DNA of 64,000 nucleotides from Erpobdella octoculata (GCA_963978895.1 OZ022246.1:20195785-20259784), one strand, 5' to 3'. Positions 11,990 to 24,744 are shown, numbered from the stretch's first letter. A program made the numbers and translations. Notes: generated by a model from the letters alone, not told the origin.

Positions 11990-12313
11990 TCATTAAAAAT
12001 ACTATATTTTATCAAAGATTTGACATTATAGAAATATCAACGTATTATAAAATATCTATATACGTTAGAAAAGTTTAATTAAAGAATATGACAAAAAATT
12101 TCCGTAATTAAGTTTTTTATTTTCTAAAATAATAGTAATTTATTTTTATTATTATTTTTAATTATTAAAAAAATATTTAAATTATTATTTTTACTTAATT
12201 ATCTATATGTTTTATCTAGGCAAGTTGACTAATGGTGATAGTTGTATCTAGTAGTAATTTAATTTGTGATAGTTTTCGACGGAGTTGTTGATTGTTAGCA
12301 GCGAAAAATGTAA

Positions 12314-12413
12314 AGCATCTGTGTTTGTTGTAACAAAACTGTTGCCAAGAATGCTCGGGCATTGTCTTGCAACATGTGTAAACGGAGGACGCACCTGAAG
12401 AGTGACAAAACAG
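12314..12413 (+). pseudogene. Zinc-finger relic of PHD-like type, probably LINE ORF1-derived
   Basis: One frame reads SICVCCNKTVAKNARALSC followed by NMCKRRTHLKSDK, a CxxC, CxxC, H spacing like the PHD-type fingers found in invertebrate LINE ORF1 proteins. The frame closes soon after. The 12500-12720 stretch has several stop-broken frames with GC content above the flanks and may belong to the same relic. Confidence 0.35.
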
Positions 12414-12419
12414 TTACTT

Positions 12420-13194
12420 TGTCACAATATCAAAAAACTGCAAAGGGTTAGTAAATAGTCGTTTTATTGCAACTGAAGACAATTGTTTATAAAAATGTTT
12501 TTTCTTATGTAAAATGTGCGAGCAGCTGGTAGTGAAAAAAGACAAGGCGAAGTCGCGACGAAAACGCCAACGGCCTCATGGTCGTGAGGGGTAAAATCCC
12601 GTTGCTCAGAAGCAACTGGAGCTACCCCACCACACGAAGCAACCTGCCCGGCGAATGCAGTTGGTGATCAGCATTAAGCAGCACCACATGGATACCCGTA
12701 TCACAGACTGTGGCACCGCTACCTAAGACTAACCCCCAATCAGCAGCTACTTTTGGAAGGAAAACTTCATATTGTTCTGCTGGAAAAAATTAGAGAAGTA
12801 CTACGATTAAAACCTGGTCATCAGCTATTTTTGGAAAAAAACTGCATATTATTTTGGACAAAATTTTGAAAAGTACCTAGAACTACTACACCCCTCAAAG
12901 GAAAAGTTAAGTATAAGTACAAGACAAACAAGTGATACAATTTTGTACAGTCTTCTCATTCTCACTGCGCATTACAAATCTTTTTAAAATATGGCTAAGT
13001 AAGAAAATAGTCCAAAAGATCAAAAACTCTACAGAGATACAAAAAATTGTTGCATCGAATAATAATATAACAAACAATAAATGTAATAATAATAAATTAT
13101 ATATAGGTTCCTACAATAATATGTCCATAATTTGGACAATAACTTCAATCAACCATTAAAAAAATGCCTTTTAGGGATTATTTTTTGTTTTTAC
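12420..13194. other. Intergenic DNA, no gene recognised
   Basis: Contains a repeated phrase (aatcagcagctacttttggaa near 12750, cagctatttttggaaaaaaactgcatatt near 12830), so part of it is an old duplication. The ORF at 12932-13159 is AT-biased and shows no domain. Confidence 0.45.
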
Positions 13195-13273
13195 TGTATA
13201 AGTTGGCGACCCCACAGAAAACACGTTGAGATTCCCTTTGGGGTTGCGACCCATAAGTTGAGAACCACTGAGC
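13195..13273. mobile_element. hAT-type element terminus
   Basis: The right end reads ggggttgcgacccataag then ttgagaaccactg. Its reverse complement, cagtggttctcaac followed by gggtcgcaacc, is a terminal motif typical of hAT elements in animals. The partner end was not found with certainty. A similar motif, cagtagtttttaacc, lies at about 13376. Confidence 0.5.
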
Positions 13274-13874
13274 AAAACCAATATATTTGCTCATAGCAGC
13301 TTGTTGTGTACACAGCGTTTCAGCAGATTCGGATAGTTCTGAAAAATATTTCTTCTTCAGGCAACATAATAATTCAGTAGTTTTTAACCTTTTCCCCCGG
13401 GGCCCCCTTAGGACAAACTCAATTTGAACTTGAACATAGTCTTCTGAAAACTTCTGTTTCTTTTATATCTTTAAGTTTAGAAATGCCAGCTGAAGTGATG
13501 ATGACAAAATAACACACTTCTAAAAAGTTCAAAGATTGCCGGTAAATCGATAAATACATAGAGATCAGTGGATGTGCCGCGTTCAGACCTTCAATAACAT
13601 AGCTTATTATTATCTACAGGCTTTCATTAGCTTTTACTTGTCCTGATGTCCGTGGGATGTCAGAGGAAGTTATATCCGGAGATATAATGTAATTAATATA
13701 CTCTTATGCATTTGAAATTAAATACATGTTAAAATTTATAGACGGGAAAGATATTGTCCGGGAAAATAATGTCCTTGGGAGTTTTATCTGGGAGGATATT
13801 GTCCGGCGAGATATTATCTAGGAAAATATTGTCCTGATATCGTCTTAACACTTCGTATAACACTTATAAATATT

Positions 13875-14018
13875 TCTTCCTGACCAGATCCACTGCAATT
13901 TGGAACAACCTCCCTTCGAAAATCATAGAAGCCGAACACGTTAAGGAATTTAAAAGACTAATTGACTGTCATTTTGAATTAAGCGATATCATGTACAACT
14001 ATAAAAAAGATTTTTAAT
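13875..14018 (+). pseudogene. C-terminal relic of a LINE ORF2
   Basis: An open frame reads FLTRSTAIWNNLPSKIIEA then EHVKEFKRLIDCHF, the pattern (RTxxIWNxLP ... SFKxxLD) seen at the C-terminus of CR1/Jockey-like reverse transcriptases. No upstream RT domain is attached, so it is a fragment. Confidence 0.6.
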
Positions 14019-14880
14019 AATATATACAGACATTTATTTATAGAACATATATATGAACAATATTTTATATAATTCTAGATATGGGCATAGAGACATATAG
14101 TTTGCACCTATCATTTCTTTTATGTTATGTTATGTTATAAATTACAACTTATAACTGAGTCTGGTTCAGTGACTCTTTATTCCATGACCTACCATGAACC
14201 TTTGGAAAACTTTCAAATATTTTATTTGCGTAGAAATTTAGTCTGTAATCTCTCAACCAGTCTGTTTTTATAATGGAACATATGAAATAAATTGATGTAT
14301 GTACTACAACATTTAAAGTTTACGTAGAACACGGAAGTCTGCAATAGCCTACACAAGTGTAGAACTTTCGAGTTTATTCGAAAATGATTGCACAGTTATC
14401 TAGAAAAAGTACACACTGCTTCATGCAACTCTGTCACAACGATAGAACGGAGAGAGATTTAAGTGAGCGAATATGTGTATTGTATGCGTGTTTGTTGAGT
14501 GTATAAGTGTATATGCGTTATACGTGTTGTGCGCCCAAATCTTATACAACATGGTCAAGCCTTTGTTTTAACGTCTCTACCAGCCGAGAAGGCTACTCGA
14601 ATGTTGGTTGTTCAAAACTTCAAATCGAGATAAAAAAAAATTAAATGATACATCCAACTAAATTTGAAATAAGACGAATTCGTTTTGTTCTCAGTTTTCT
14701 TGAACTTTAACTCAAATATAACCTAAATTGGGTGGTTATGACATTGAAGAAAAGAGATTGTTCATAAATCACGTCAACTTTACGGCGCAATCACAGTCTT
14801 CACGTGCGGCTTTTTAAAGTGGACAAAAGCCAAATCGCCGAACAATAGTTTGCAGCTAAGCTCACGTGTTAAAAGTTCTA

Positions 14881-14925
14881 ACACATAAATAGATTTCAGC
14901 AACTTAAACCTCTGTTCAGTTTTGC
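14881..14925 (+). promoter_or_regulatory. Candidate core promoter of AQP-A
   Basis: A TATA-like acataaatag sits about 30 bp before a tcagttttgc initiator-like sequence, and the AQP-A ATG follows at 14983 with no intervening ATG in the last stretch. Inferred from motif spacing only. Confidence 0.25.
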
Positions 14926-14982
14926 AGTGTAGAGTTCATAAGAACTTTTGTAACGTTTACTGAGTTTAAAGAGATTCAAAAG

Positions 14983-17900
14983 ATGATTCCCAAGTCATTA
15001 AAAGAAAGATTGCTGTTCAAGGGGTCTCGCAAAGATCTGTCGACTCTGATTTTTTGGAGAGATGTCTTTTGCGAGTTCATCGTTTGCTCTTTTCTCATGA
15101 CAGTGGTCATCCTCATTCTGGTCACTAACAACAAGGCTGCCTACGTTCCAAACACGACACACTTCGGTCTCTTTGCCGGGTTTTTCGTCTACATGCTCCT
15201 CGAGGGATATGGCGGTATCTCTTGTCTTGGCCATCCGCCAGCCACGCTTGGACACTTCCTAGCAGGAAACTTCTCGTTTGCTAAAAGTATTTAAATTGTT
15301 TTTATTTATTCTAAATATTTCTTGTAGCAATGCATTTTGGCACATAATCTGATGACAACTAAATGATTCTCGTGCAACGCAGGACCTTTCAGCTATTGCA
15401 AATTTGAATATAAGATGCTGAGAGTTTTATATTATTATTGTAGGTGCAGGCAACGAGATATATTTTTTTATTGTACAAATCATCGAAAGATCGAATTTGA
15501 TAAAAGCAGTTTTGCAATAAACAAGTAGTTATGCTGTTTTAAAACAAGTTAATTTTTTGAATTTAAATGTTAAAATTGAAGTAATAAAAAAATTCCACTT
15601 TAGCTGTTCTATACACCGCGTCCCAGATTCTTGGCACGGCTGTAGGAAGCGGAATTGGATACGGGTAAGTAAGACACGGTCAATACATTTCAACATACAG
15701 TGGTACCCCCACGAACCACCCACCCCCCATTTACGACTCTCTCATTTCCGACTGTTTTCTTGCTTACAAAGAGGTTTCAAGCCCGACTAACGTCCCCCCA
15801 TTTAAGACCCCCTTTTTACAACCGAATTTTTGGGCCATTTTCAAGGTCATAAAAGGGGAGTACCACTGTAATTTTTAATGAAAACGCAACATCGCTTAAT
15901 TCAATAGTCACTTTTTTATTTCTTTAAATACACTTTTCGTTCATAAATTTTTTTATAGATTAACACCTCCAAAAAGTCGCAACTACGTGGCGTTCAATCC
16001 GGCAGACAACGGTCTGGAACCCGTTCAGATGGTTTTCGTGGAGGCAGTACTGACGTTTAATGTCATGTTCATTATTTTCACCACACACGGATCAGATTTC
16101 CCAAGAAAGTTTCCCATCCTTCCTAACTTGGCCATCGGGTGTGCTGTCGGCACTGCAATTATGGCAGCCGTGAGTATTAAAAACCTTTTAAAATGATAGT
16201 TTTTGTATATTAAATAAATAACTAAGCCCAAATTAATGATTGATTGGCTGACTGACACCTCTGGAACGCACAAGTGCGGTTTACCACCACGTAACCACCT
16301 AATAATGATAAAAACAACAAGTATGTAAACAACAACAAAAATATAAACAAACAACAAATATATAAACAAACAACAAATATATAAACAACTACAAAATAAT
16401 GATAAACATCAACCCCATTAATTATACTTCTACAATTTTTTTATTTATTAATTGCCCGCTGGACTAGATTTTATTTTAAAAGTTTCAACTTGGAGAAGTA
16501 TTGGAAACTAATGATAACAATATTGATACAAAGCCACAATACCATTATTGATACAAAGCAATAAAACATTATTGATACAAGGCAACAAAACATTATTTAT
16601 ACAAGCCCCATGCCATTATTGATACAAATCAACATACCATTTGTAATACAAGGCTAAAAATAAAAATTCTCAAGCAAAGGAGACCAAACCTATTTTGCTG
16701 TCTTTCTGTCATTGATCAGAGAGATCAATGAACCATTTTTACACATTGTTCATAATTAAATAAAAATTTGAAATTTGTATAAATATGAATTTATGAATGC
16801 TAGCACAAGTAGGCTGCTCAGTCTTAATGCTGAATTTTAAGCCATTTTTATAGCATTTTTACTTATTTTTAATATAAATAAAAAACGTATACATAAATAA
16901 ATTAACAACAATCTGAGATTTCAAAACACAAATTTTAGAATTAAATTTTATAACTAAGTTGAAATGTTTTTCCACTCAGCTCATGGCTTGTTAGTTGACT
17001 TCGAATTCGACTAGCTGACGCTGACTAGCGCTCTAACCGTGAGCAGTAATTGAGATGAAGGCCTTGTTGCAATCATAAGAACAGCAAGCACAACATTCTA
17101 ACAACAGCATCACAACACCTGAAATGTCATGATATGTCAAAATTTTTCTGTTGTATAAAGGTTTTAACTTGTTTTCAAAACTTGTACCTATGGATGAAAT
17201 CAAAGTTTTGCTATGCTGTAACTGTAAAATATTTCATTAGGAAAACAAACGAAACGTTTGGATGTTTTAAGCGTGATTTGTATAACAGCATAAAACATAA
17301 TAACGTTATTAGATTACAATAATTAATTATTTAAATCATTTTTTCAGGGGACATTCACTGGTGGTTTCATGAACCCTCTCATAGCCTTGGGACCAGCCAT
17401 ACTGTCACGTGACTTCACGAACCACTGGGTGAGCAGAAAGATGTATTTATGTCACTTTTAAACAAATCATCGTTATTTATCTATTCAATACAAATATCTC
17501 ACCGTTCCAATGATAATTTAGTTGCCCTGCATTGTCTAGCAAATGGCTATTATATAGAACCAGACCTATATATTCACTGAGCTAGAGAAACTACGTTTTA
17601 AACGCCGGTCTACAACTCTGACAGGTCAACGGCTGTTTAATATTCATGGCAATAAATTCCATTTAATAAGTTTTAAAATATACAATAAATATAATAATAA
17701 ACAGAACTTAGTAGAAAATCATCTTCTACATCTTCAAGCGGACAGCCAAGTGATGTCAGACAAAATCAAAAATCCAAAATTATGCGAACTTGCTAATTTC
17801 CGTTTCAGTTGATGACATTTACCTTTCTTCTCTAATGAGAGACGGCTAACATTGTAACCTTGGAATGCATTGATAACGTTTAACCTCGTCACGTTTTAGT

Positions 17901-19698
17901 GGCTTTTACGAAAGCATTCAAACACATTCAAATACATTCAATGATATACTAGTTAATTGCTGCCGACAAAATGCTGCAAGATTAACTCTATATTGCGCTA
18001 CAAATTATAAATGTGCCGAAAATATTATTCCAGAGAACTTGAAATTTTTTAGGCCAGATTAAAGTTTAAACAATACTTATTAAATAAACTGTAAACACTT
18101 TTCAACGTGTAGATATACTGGATTGGTCCTTACGTCGGTGTCGTCCCTGCAGTCATCATTCACAAGCTTTTCGTTTGGATCAAGGAGAGGCATGAAAGAC
18201 TGCCAACCAGAGTCATTCCACCTTCAGCAGGTCAGTTTATTGCAGTACAGATCAATTAATTATAATAAATTATGTATTATAATTATAATACAGTACGGAT
18301 CAATAAATTAAAATCTGAAATCAATAAAGAGTTTAACTCTTTAACTCTTTATTGATCAATAAATTATAATCTGAAATCGATAAAGAGTTTAACTATCATA
18401 AATCATCGATCTCGGCTCAATCACGAGCGGTTGTACGTTGTGCATCAAAGTTAAGTCTTAACGGTTATCTACCATTTCATTTAGGTTCTAAAAATTGTTG
18501 GGTTTATGGGTATATTAAAATTTCAAGGTAGACCTGAAGACATTTGTAGAATCGTTTTATTAAGTAGTTTGTGACAACTATATTAAAAACTGAGGCTAGA
18601 ATGGTTAATATTGGGTGACCTTGCTAAGTAAAATGTATGCTATTGTAATTGAGGTTGTATTCATTTAGGATACTCTGTTAACTGCTTGCTACAAGCGATT
18701 ATTATTTCAAGATTGAAAATACAATATAGTAGAAAATCTAGAGCGATTCAATTTAAACAAAGCTTTAAAATGTAATTCTTAATACGAAGCTCACAAAGGT
18801 GTAATTCAAATGTTGATTGCTTGTTTGCAGTTCTAAAGGTTTTAAATAGAGTTACGATCTCTTATAACTTAAGTTTGACGTGTGATATTTGATTTACTAT
18901 TTTGTTACGTTCTGATTTAAGCGTTTTCTTCTCGTGTTGAAAAGTGCTGTTGGGCTTGGTGTATGAAATGGTTTATTGTGCATGAAAAATTGTGTATGAG
19001 ATAAGGTGCATGAGATATGGTGTTTGAGATATGGTGGAAGAAACATGGTGTAGTAGATATGGTGCATGAGATATGGTGCACAAAATATGGTGCACGGGAT
19101 ATGGTGCATGAGATATAACGCATGAGATATAATGCATGAAAATATGCTGCATGAAACATGGGGCACAAGATATGGTGAATAAGTTATGGCGAGTTAAGGT
19201 GCATGAAAAATGGTGCATATGTATGATGCATGAATTATGGTTTATTAGATATTATTATGTCCAAAAAGTGTTACAAATTGAGCAGTTATTCCAAGAAAAA
19301 GAGTGAGTGTTGGGTGGGACTGTTGATCTTTATTAGGTCTCAAATTTATTTCTGTTACGTTAAACAACTTGTGTCTTTAAATTCTCATCAAAGTCGCTGA
19401 TCTCTGGATTAGAAATTAAAATAATTAGAAATTCTAATTATAAATTAAAAAAATTAAAAATTCTACTTAGAAATAATAAAAAAATACGACAAAGTGAAAA
19501 AAAGCTTTGCTGCTGATAATAATTTATTTAACAAATCTGATAGCGACAGGAATAACAGGTAACCAAATAAATGCAAAATAAAGCACCTTGATGAACAATT
19601 GCTTTGAATCTTTTTCCACAGATTTTTCCGACAATTTACCGTTTGCTGTCACCTCCGATCTTTCCTTTTCCTCAGCTATAGGAGGAGTCCACGACTAG
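14983..19698 (+). CDS. Aquaporin-family channel AQP-A with altered NPA motifs
   Basis: Aquaporins are six-helix membrane channels for water or small solutes. Six exons (14983-15286, 15604-15664, 15959-16169, 17348-17428, 18113-18230, 19622-19698) join in phases 1, 2, 0, 0, 1 into 283 codons plus stop, a normal family length. Order: short cytosolic N-terminus, helix 1 (FIVCSFLMTVVILILV), loop B, QILGTAVGSGIGYG helix, AFNPADN loop, VEAVLTFNVMFIIF helix, loop E, then DFTNHWIYWIGPYVGV as in classical aquaporins. Loop B reads CLGHPPATLG, so the usual NPA aligns with HPP. Loop E reads GGFMNPLIALGPA, so NPA is NPL and the selectivity-filter arginine after it is Ile. Substrate cannot be predicted. 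Exons 2-4 match AQP-B (38793-41642) in length and phase. An intron-2 MITE and minisatellites in introns 3 and 5 are present. Confidence 0.88.
15698..15868. mobile_element. Tc1/mariner-type MITE, copy 2
   Basis: 171 bp with inverted ends CAGTGGTACCCCC and GGGGAGTACCACTG flanked by TA on both sides (15696-15697, 15869-15870). It lies in intron 2 of AQP-A. Homologous in inverse orientation to 7079-7252. Confidence 0.85.
16503..16655. repeat. 24-bp minisatellite in AQP-A intron 3
   Basis: About six units of cattattgatacaaggcaac plus aaaa with small length changes. A 20-22 bp aacaaacaacaaatatata repeat precedes it at 16325-16390. Confidence 0.75.
18965..19240. repeat. 15-bp minisatellite in AQP-A intron 5
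   Basis: Around 17 diverged units of atggtgcatgagata. Long minus-strand ORFs (18897-19218) arise only from the repeat and read as HISCTI/MHHISC-type periodic peptide, so they are not called as genes. Confidence 0.85.
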
Positions 19699-20724
19699 TC
19701 AAAAGAAAAAACCTCAGTTGGACGTCGTGGGCTCACCAGGAGAGGAAACAAAACTTTTATGTCATAAGAAAAGCCGTTCGGTTTTGCCGCTTCGTATAAC
19801 TGATTGTTCTTACTGTGATTTTGATCTTGAAATGTTTTTATGTGGCTCTATGAAAAGATTTTTTTTCTGCCGAGAGTTTAAGAGTTGAGAAAAAATTTTT
19901 TTTGCAAATGGGACATTTATTGTAGTTTTGCATTTATAAGCATAATATTGTACCAGTTTTATTTGACTTATGTAAAAATGAATTTTCAAACAAGTACTTG
20001 CTAGGAAATTGCTTTAAATTTGGGTTATTCCGACTTTATTTCATGCATGTGTCAAATGTAGTTCATTCCAATTCATAACCACTAACTATATTGTTTTTAA
20101 ACTTCAAAATCGTAGTTTTTTTAATATTTACATTATAATTTGTTTACAATAATAAATAAAAAATAAAAAATAAATGAATAAAACTTTTTATTTTCAGACC
20201 TGATGGCGAGTCATTCGTAAGTTAATTTCAAAATAAAATTTTAAAATAAATTTCAAAAAAAGCTTTTTAACTGAAATCCAGATTGAAAAATTTAAATGTC
20301 TAACAAACGCTTCACCAACTTCAAAAGTTAATTTCTTTTTTAAAATTGAAATTGAAAACAGCTGCTTTAGTTTGAAAAAATCTCTTTAGAATATGTAGCA
20401 TAAGCCTGTTTTAATCCTTACCTATTTCATGTAGTTTAAACTAAAGTTTATTTTTTTGGCTAATGCGCGTCTTGTGACAGTGAATTGCAATTGATGACAT
20501 TTTATTAAATTTTTTATATAGGTCTGAACAGAAACTTAGGAACGACTCTCATCTTTAAGTATTTTTTGTTCATGAACAATTCAAAGTCGAATTGAAATTT
20601 TTTTGACAGCTGACTTTAAAATTAATTAATTTTTTGTTCAATTTAAAAAAAACATGTTGGTTTTACTCTGATATTTTAGAGTGACATAATTGCTACTAGT
20701 GTACATTCACAATCTGCTGCCGAT

Positions 20725-21024
20725 ATGATAAAAGTATTTGGTATTTGTTTTAAAATAAACAAATTTACTATTATTGTAGTAAATGCCATTTGTTTAACTG
20801 CTTTAGTTGTATCAAAAGCAACTAATAAAAACTGTAAAGATCGTGTATTAAAAATGAGAAAATGTAAAGATTATGTATTAAGAATGAAAAACTGTAAAGA
20901 TTGTGTCTTAAGAATGAAAAACTGTAAAGATTGTGTCTTAAGAATGAAAAACTGTAAAGATTGTGTATTAAAAATAAGAAACTGTAAAAATTGTGTATTA
21001 AAGATGAAAAACTATCAACATTAA
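20725..21024 (+). CDS. Speculative small Cys-repeat protein over a minisatellite
   Basis: A 99-codon ORF starts with a hydrophobic stretch (FTIIVVNAICLTALVV then SKA) that resembles a signal peptide. It continues as tandem 10-residue units NCKDCVLRMK. The repeat units are direct products of the 30-bp minisatellite beneath, which runs on for about 130 bp past the stop codon in another frame. No splice or promoter evidence. It could be a translated repeat protein, but a non-coding minisatellite is the simpler reading. Confidence 0.15.
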   Translation: MIKVFGICFKINKFTIIVVNAICLTALVVSKATNKNCKDRVLKMRKCKDYVLRMKNCKDCVLRMKNCKDCVLRMKNCKDCVLKIRNCKNCVLKMKNYQH

Positions 21025-21165
21025 GTCTTAAGAATGAGAAACTGTAAAGATTGTGTATTAGGAATAAGAAACTGTAAAGATTGTGTATTAAAAATGAAAA
21101 ACTGTGAAGATTGTGTATTGAGAATAACAATTGCAAAGATTGTGTATTAAAGATGAGAAACTGGA
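20822..21165. repeat. 30-bp minisatellite
   Basis: About eleven units of aactgtaaagattgtgtctt plus aagaatgaaa, with A/T exchanges. The unit is a multiple of three, which keeps frames open through several copies. Confidence 0.9.
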
Positions 21166-21337
21166 AAATTGTGTTAAAGAGATTTGTGGAGCTTGCAAAC
21201 GAGGGTTTTTAAAAAATGTCTTGTTGAGAATATGAATTGAGCCACTGAAGAGATGTTTTAGCTGTGCAGAAGTCTTACCTTGTAAGAAATGTAGGGTCAG
21301 TACTAATAAAAATAATTGTTATAAGCTGTTAATTACA

Positions 21338-21515
21338 TCTATATATATAAAAATCTCGTGTCATAGTGGAAATTGAACTCCTCCGAAACGGCTGAACCGA
21401 TTTTTATGAAATTTTGTATGTACACTTGGTAGGTCTGAGGATAGGTCGTAGGCTATTTAGAATATTTTTTTCAAATATTTGAAAAATTGTTTTGGAAGAA
21501 CAGGACAAACAGACA
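21338..21515 (+). mobile_element. Helitron-like 5' terminus
   Basis: Starts TCTATATATATAAAAATC then tcgtgtcatagtgg, followed by ctcctccgaaacggctgaac and a ttttatgaaattttgtatg segment. TC-TATATATATAAA is the usual Helitron 5' end. A closely similar end recurs at 21734 and, inverted, at 32903-33010. Confidence 0.65.
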
Positions 21516-22427
<912 letters not shown>

Positions 22428-22908
22428 TATACATATATATATATATATTATAAAACATTTTAATATATGCAGTTCCCTGTAAAAAGGACATAATTGCACC
22501 TTATTAGCAATAAAAAGCAATAAATAATTGACTTAAAAGGAATTTTACTTACTGAAGTTTAACCGACCAACGTTTAACCTGCGGAGAACTGGGCGATGAT
22601 TGAAAAAACTAAATTTTACTTTTTAAATTCAATTATATACAATCAATTATAACAATCCTTAAAGTAGCGTGAGCACTAGCGGATTCAGAAATGTCGATTG
22701 AGGGTGGCCAAAATGTCCTCGACATCCCCCTAAAACAAAAAATATGCAAAGCTATTAAAGTTGTGAGATTTTCCTTAACGAATTTTTACGCAAAATAGAA
22801 TTTCTAATGCATTGGTAATAAAGACAATATTGGTTAATCTTAGGCATTTTTAAACACATTCTATTAAATTTTTGATTCCGAATAACGTTTATTAAGATCA
22901 CTGGTTAA

Positions 22909-23337
22909 CTATAAATTGATTCCTTGCAACTCCGCCAGGCGCTGTTGAGCCAGAAACATCTTGGTCTTAACTTTGGCCATGTTTTTAGAATGCTCGTCGA
23001 TTCCAACTTTCAGTTGGTCAAGTCGTTTATCTATAAACTCGAGTCCATCCTTGATTGTGAATTCTTTATAAGCTCCTGGTTCAACAAGGATTGTTACTTT
23101 TGAAGTGTCCGGAATTTCTGCAGAGCAGAAGCAGTTTTCTCCGAGGTTGATAGAAGCAGAGACTGAAGACAAGTTCAAATCTCTGATAAGTTCTAGTTTT
23201 GCTTTCAACATGAGAAATTCTGTTCGATCATCAAGCACTTTGCAACGCTCATTATAAAGTTTCTTATAATCTTCACACAAAACTTCGTTCAAGAGCTTCT
23301 CGTAAACCAAAACCTTTTCATTGATTGTCCCGTCCAT
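22909..23337 (-). CDS. UXT: UXT, prefoldin-like chaperone subunit, intronless
   Basis: UXT is an alpha-type prefoldin-like protein of the R2TP/URI1 prefoldin-like complex and a transcription cofactor. The 142-codon single exon starts at the ATG at 23337 (an in-frame TTG at 23343 is not needed) and ends TAG at 22909. Recognisable blocks are KVLVYEKLLNEVLCEDYKKL (human UXT: KVLRYETFISDVLQRDLRK), the hairpin with LGENCFCSAEIPDTSKVTILVE, FTIKDGLEFIDKRLDQL, and a C-terminal coiled coil ending LAELQGINL. Two helices flank the beta-hairpin pair as in alpha prefoldins. An AATAAA signal lies at 22893-22888. No intron is present, and there is no downstream poly(A) tract to prove retroposition. A truncated LINE ends 48 bp upstream of the ATG. 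Confidence 0.85.
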   Translation of the reverse strand: MDGTINEKVLVYEKLLNEVLCEDYKKLYNERCKVLDDRTEFLMLKAKLELIRDLNLSSVSASINLGENCFCSAEIPDTSKVTILVEPGAYKEFTIKDGLEFIDKRLDQLKVGIDEHSKNMAKVKTKMFLAQQRLAELQGINL

Positions 23338-23381
23338 CGTCAAAAATCGACGTTTTGTTTTAATCTGAAGATTTTAAAAAT

Positions 23382-23384
<3 letters not shown>

Positions 23385-23429
<45 letters not shown>

Positions 23430-24693
23430 TATAGTTTATAGTCTTTTACACCATGTGTTTTAAGACGCGAAAAGAAAATCAAAATGAAAAAAAATACTTA
23501 TTTACACTAAATAATTTTTCTCTATATTTACAGTTCTTTAGGATTATTTTGTATCCATTTATAGATGATGTCGTGGCATATTTCCGAGTTCAGTATGGTT
23601 TGGAGTGTAGTTGGTTTTTGGATCCTTTTACAAAAGTTCCCAAGTTCCATTCCTAGTTGTGTCGTTTCTTCGCAGTGCAGCAACCAGTGCTCGATTGTTT
23701 CCTCTGTTCCGCAGGTTTCGCACAAACCTGTCTCATGAAGATTCATTCTCTTCAAATTTTGTTTCAGCCGACACTTTCCAAGTCGGAGTCGGGAAATGAT
23801 GACTTCCTTTTTTCTGTTTGTTGTCTTGAATTTAATTTTATTTGAGACTTTTTTTTCGAGAGACCAGTAGTGTCGACTTTCTTGAGCAGAGTCCCATCTG
23901 GTCTGCCATTCGTTCAAAAGCTCTCTGCGTATTGTTCTTTTTATGTCAAATATCTCTGGCATAATCTCAATCTCTATTTCGGGATGTTTGGTGGCTTCTT
24001 TGGCAAGGCAGTCTGCCATTTCATTTCCACGTATGCCCACGTGGCTAGGTACCCAAATCAGGGTAATTGTTTTCCCTTCTTTTGAGAGGTTGGATGCTAG
24101 TGTTAGGACTGATTCCACAAGAGCAGATTTTTGAGCATTTGCGGAATTTTTCAATGATATCATAGAGCTATATGAATCCGTAAATAGGGCTATTTTATGT
24201 GGACCGTCTGGTTGTGCCATCCACTCCAAGCCGCATTTTATAGCTGTTAGCTCAGCCGTATAAATACTAACGTCATTCGTGACTCTCTTAGCTATTTTCA
24301 TATCTTTTTCCGGGATATAAATTCCCACAGCTGCTACATTGTCTATCTTAGATGCATCTGTGTACATATGTGTCGAATCTGTATATGTAGCAATCAGTTC
24401 CTTAGCTCTTTGGACAATTGACGGATCATCCTTCTTTAACCCCACCAGCCCTTCGTTAAAAAGAGGTGGAATAAGTTTCCATGGTGGAGTTAGAGAAGGA
24501 GTTAAGGGGACTGGATTGAATTTGTCAACTATTTTGTTCAATGCTGCTGTTCTTTTGGCTGCTGGATGTTCAGCTTCTTTCACTTTTCTGTGAAAGAACC
24601 ATCGCCATTTAACCCCTTCTTGTCCTCTGGGGGGTACAAAGACGTCTTTTGTCGGATGGTTTGGAATGATCTTGGTTTTAGTGGCAAGGTTTG
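23385..24693 (-). mobile_element. 5'-truncated LINE with RNase H domain
   Basis: The minus-strand ORF (24583-23528, open further upstream to about 24690) starts at the C-terminal end of the RT module ([23 protein letters not shown]). An RNase H domain follows with MYTDASK, ELTAIKCGLEW, LFTDSYSSMISL and IWVPSHVGIRGNEMADCLAK, giving the expected D-E-D-D carboxylates. The C-terminal finger reads CETCGTEETIEHWLLHC. RNase H downstream of RT fits I/Jockey-group LINEs. The 3' UTR ends cgtcttaaaacacatggtg, aagactataaacta and poly(A) of ~40 (plus-strand T-run 23385-23427). TAAAAATAAC occurs at 23375-23384 and 24694-24703 as target duplication. The RT itself is missing, so it is dead on arrival. Confidence 0.88.
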
Positions 24694-24744
24694 TAAAAAT
24701 AACTTTACAAATGCTATTCTGATGTCGTAGAATAGGAAATGGTT

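Noticed and set aside
18897..19218. Three overlapping minus-strand ORFs with HISCTI/MHH periodicity
   Set aside because: Products of the 15-bp minisatellite within an AQP-A intron.
22909..23343. UXT start at 23343
   Set aside because: That codon is TTG; the ATG six bases downstream (23337) begins the recognisable protein.
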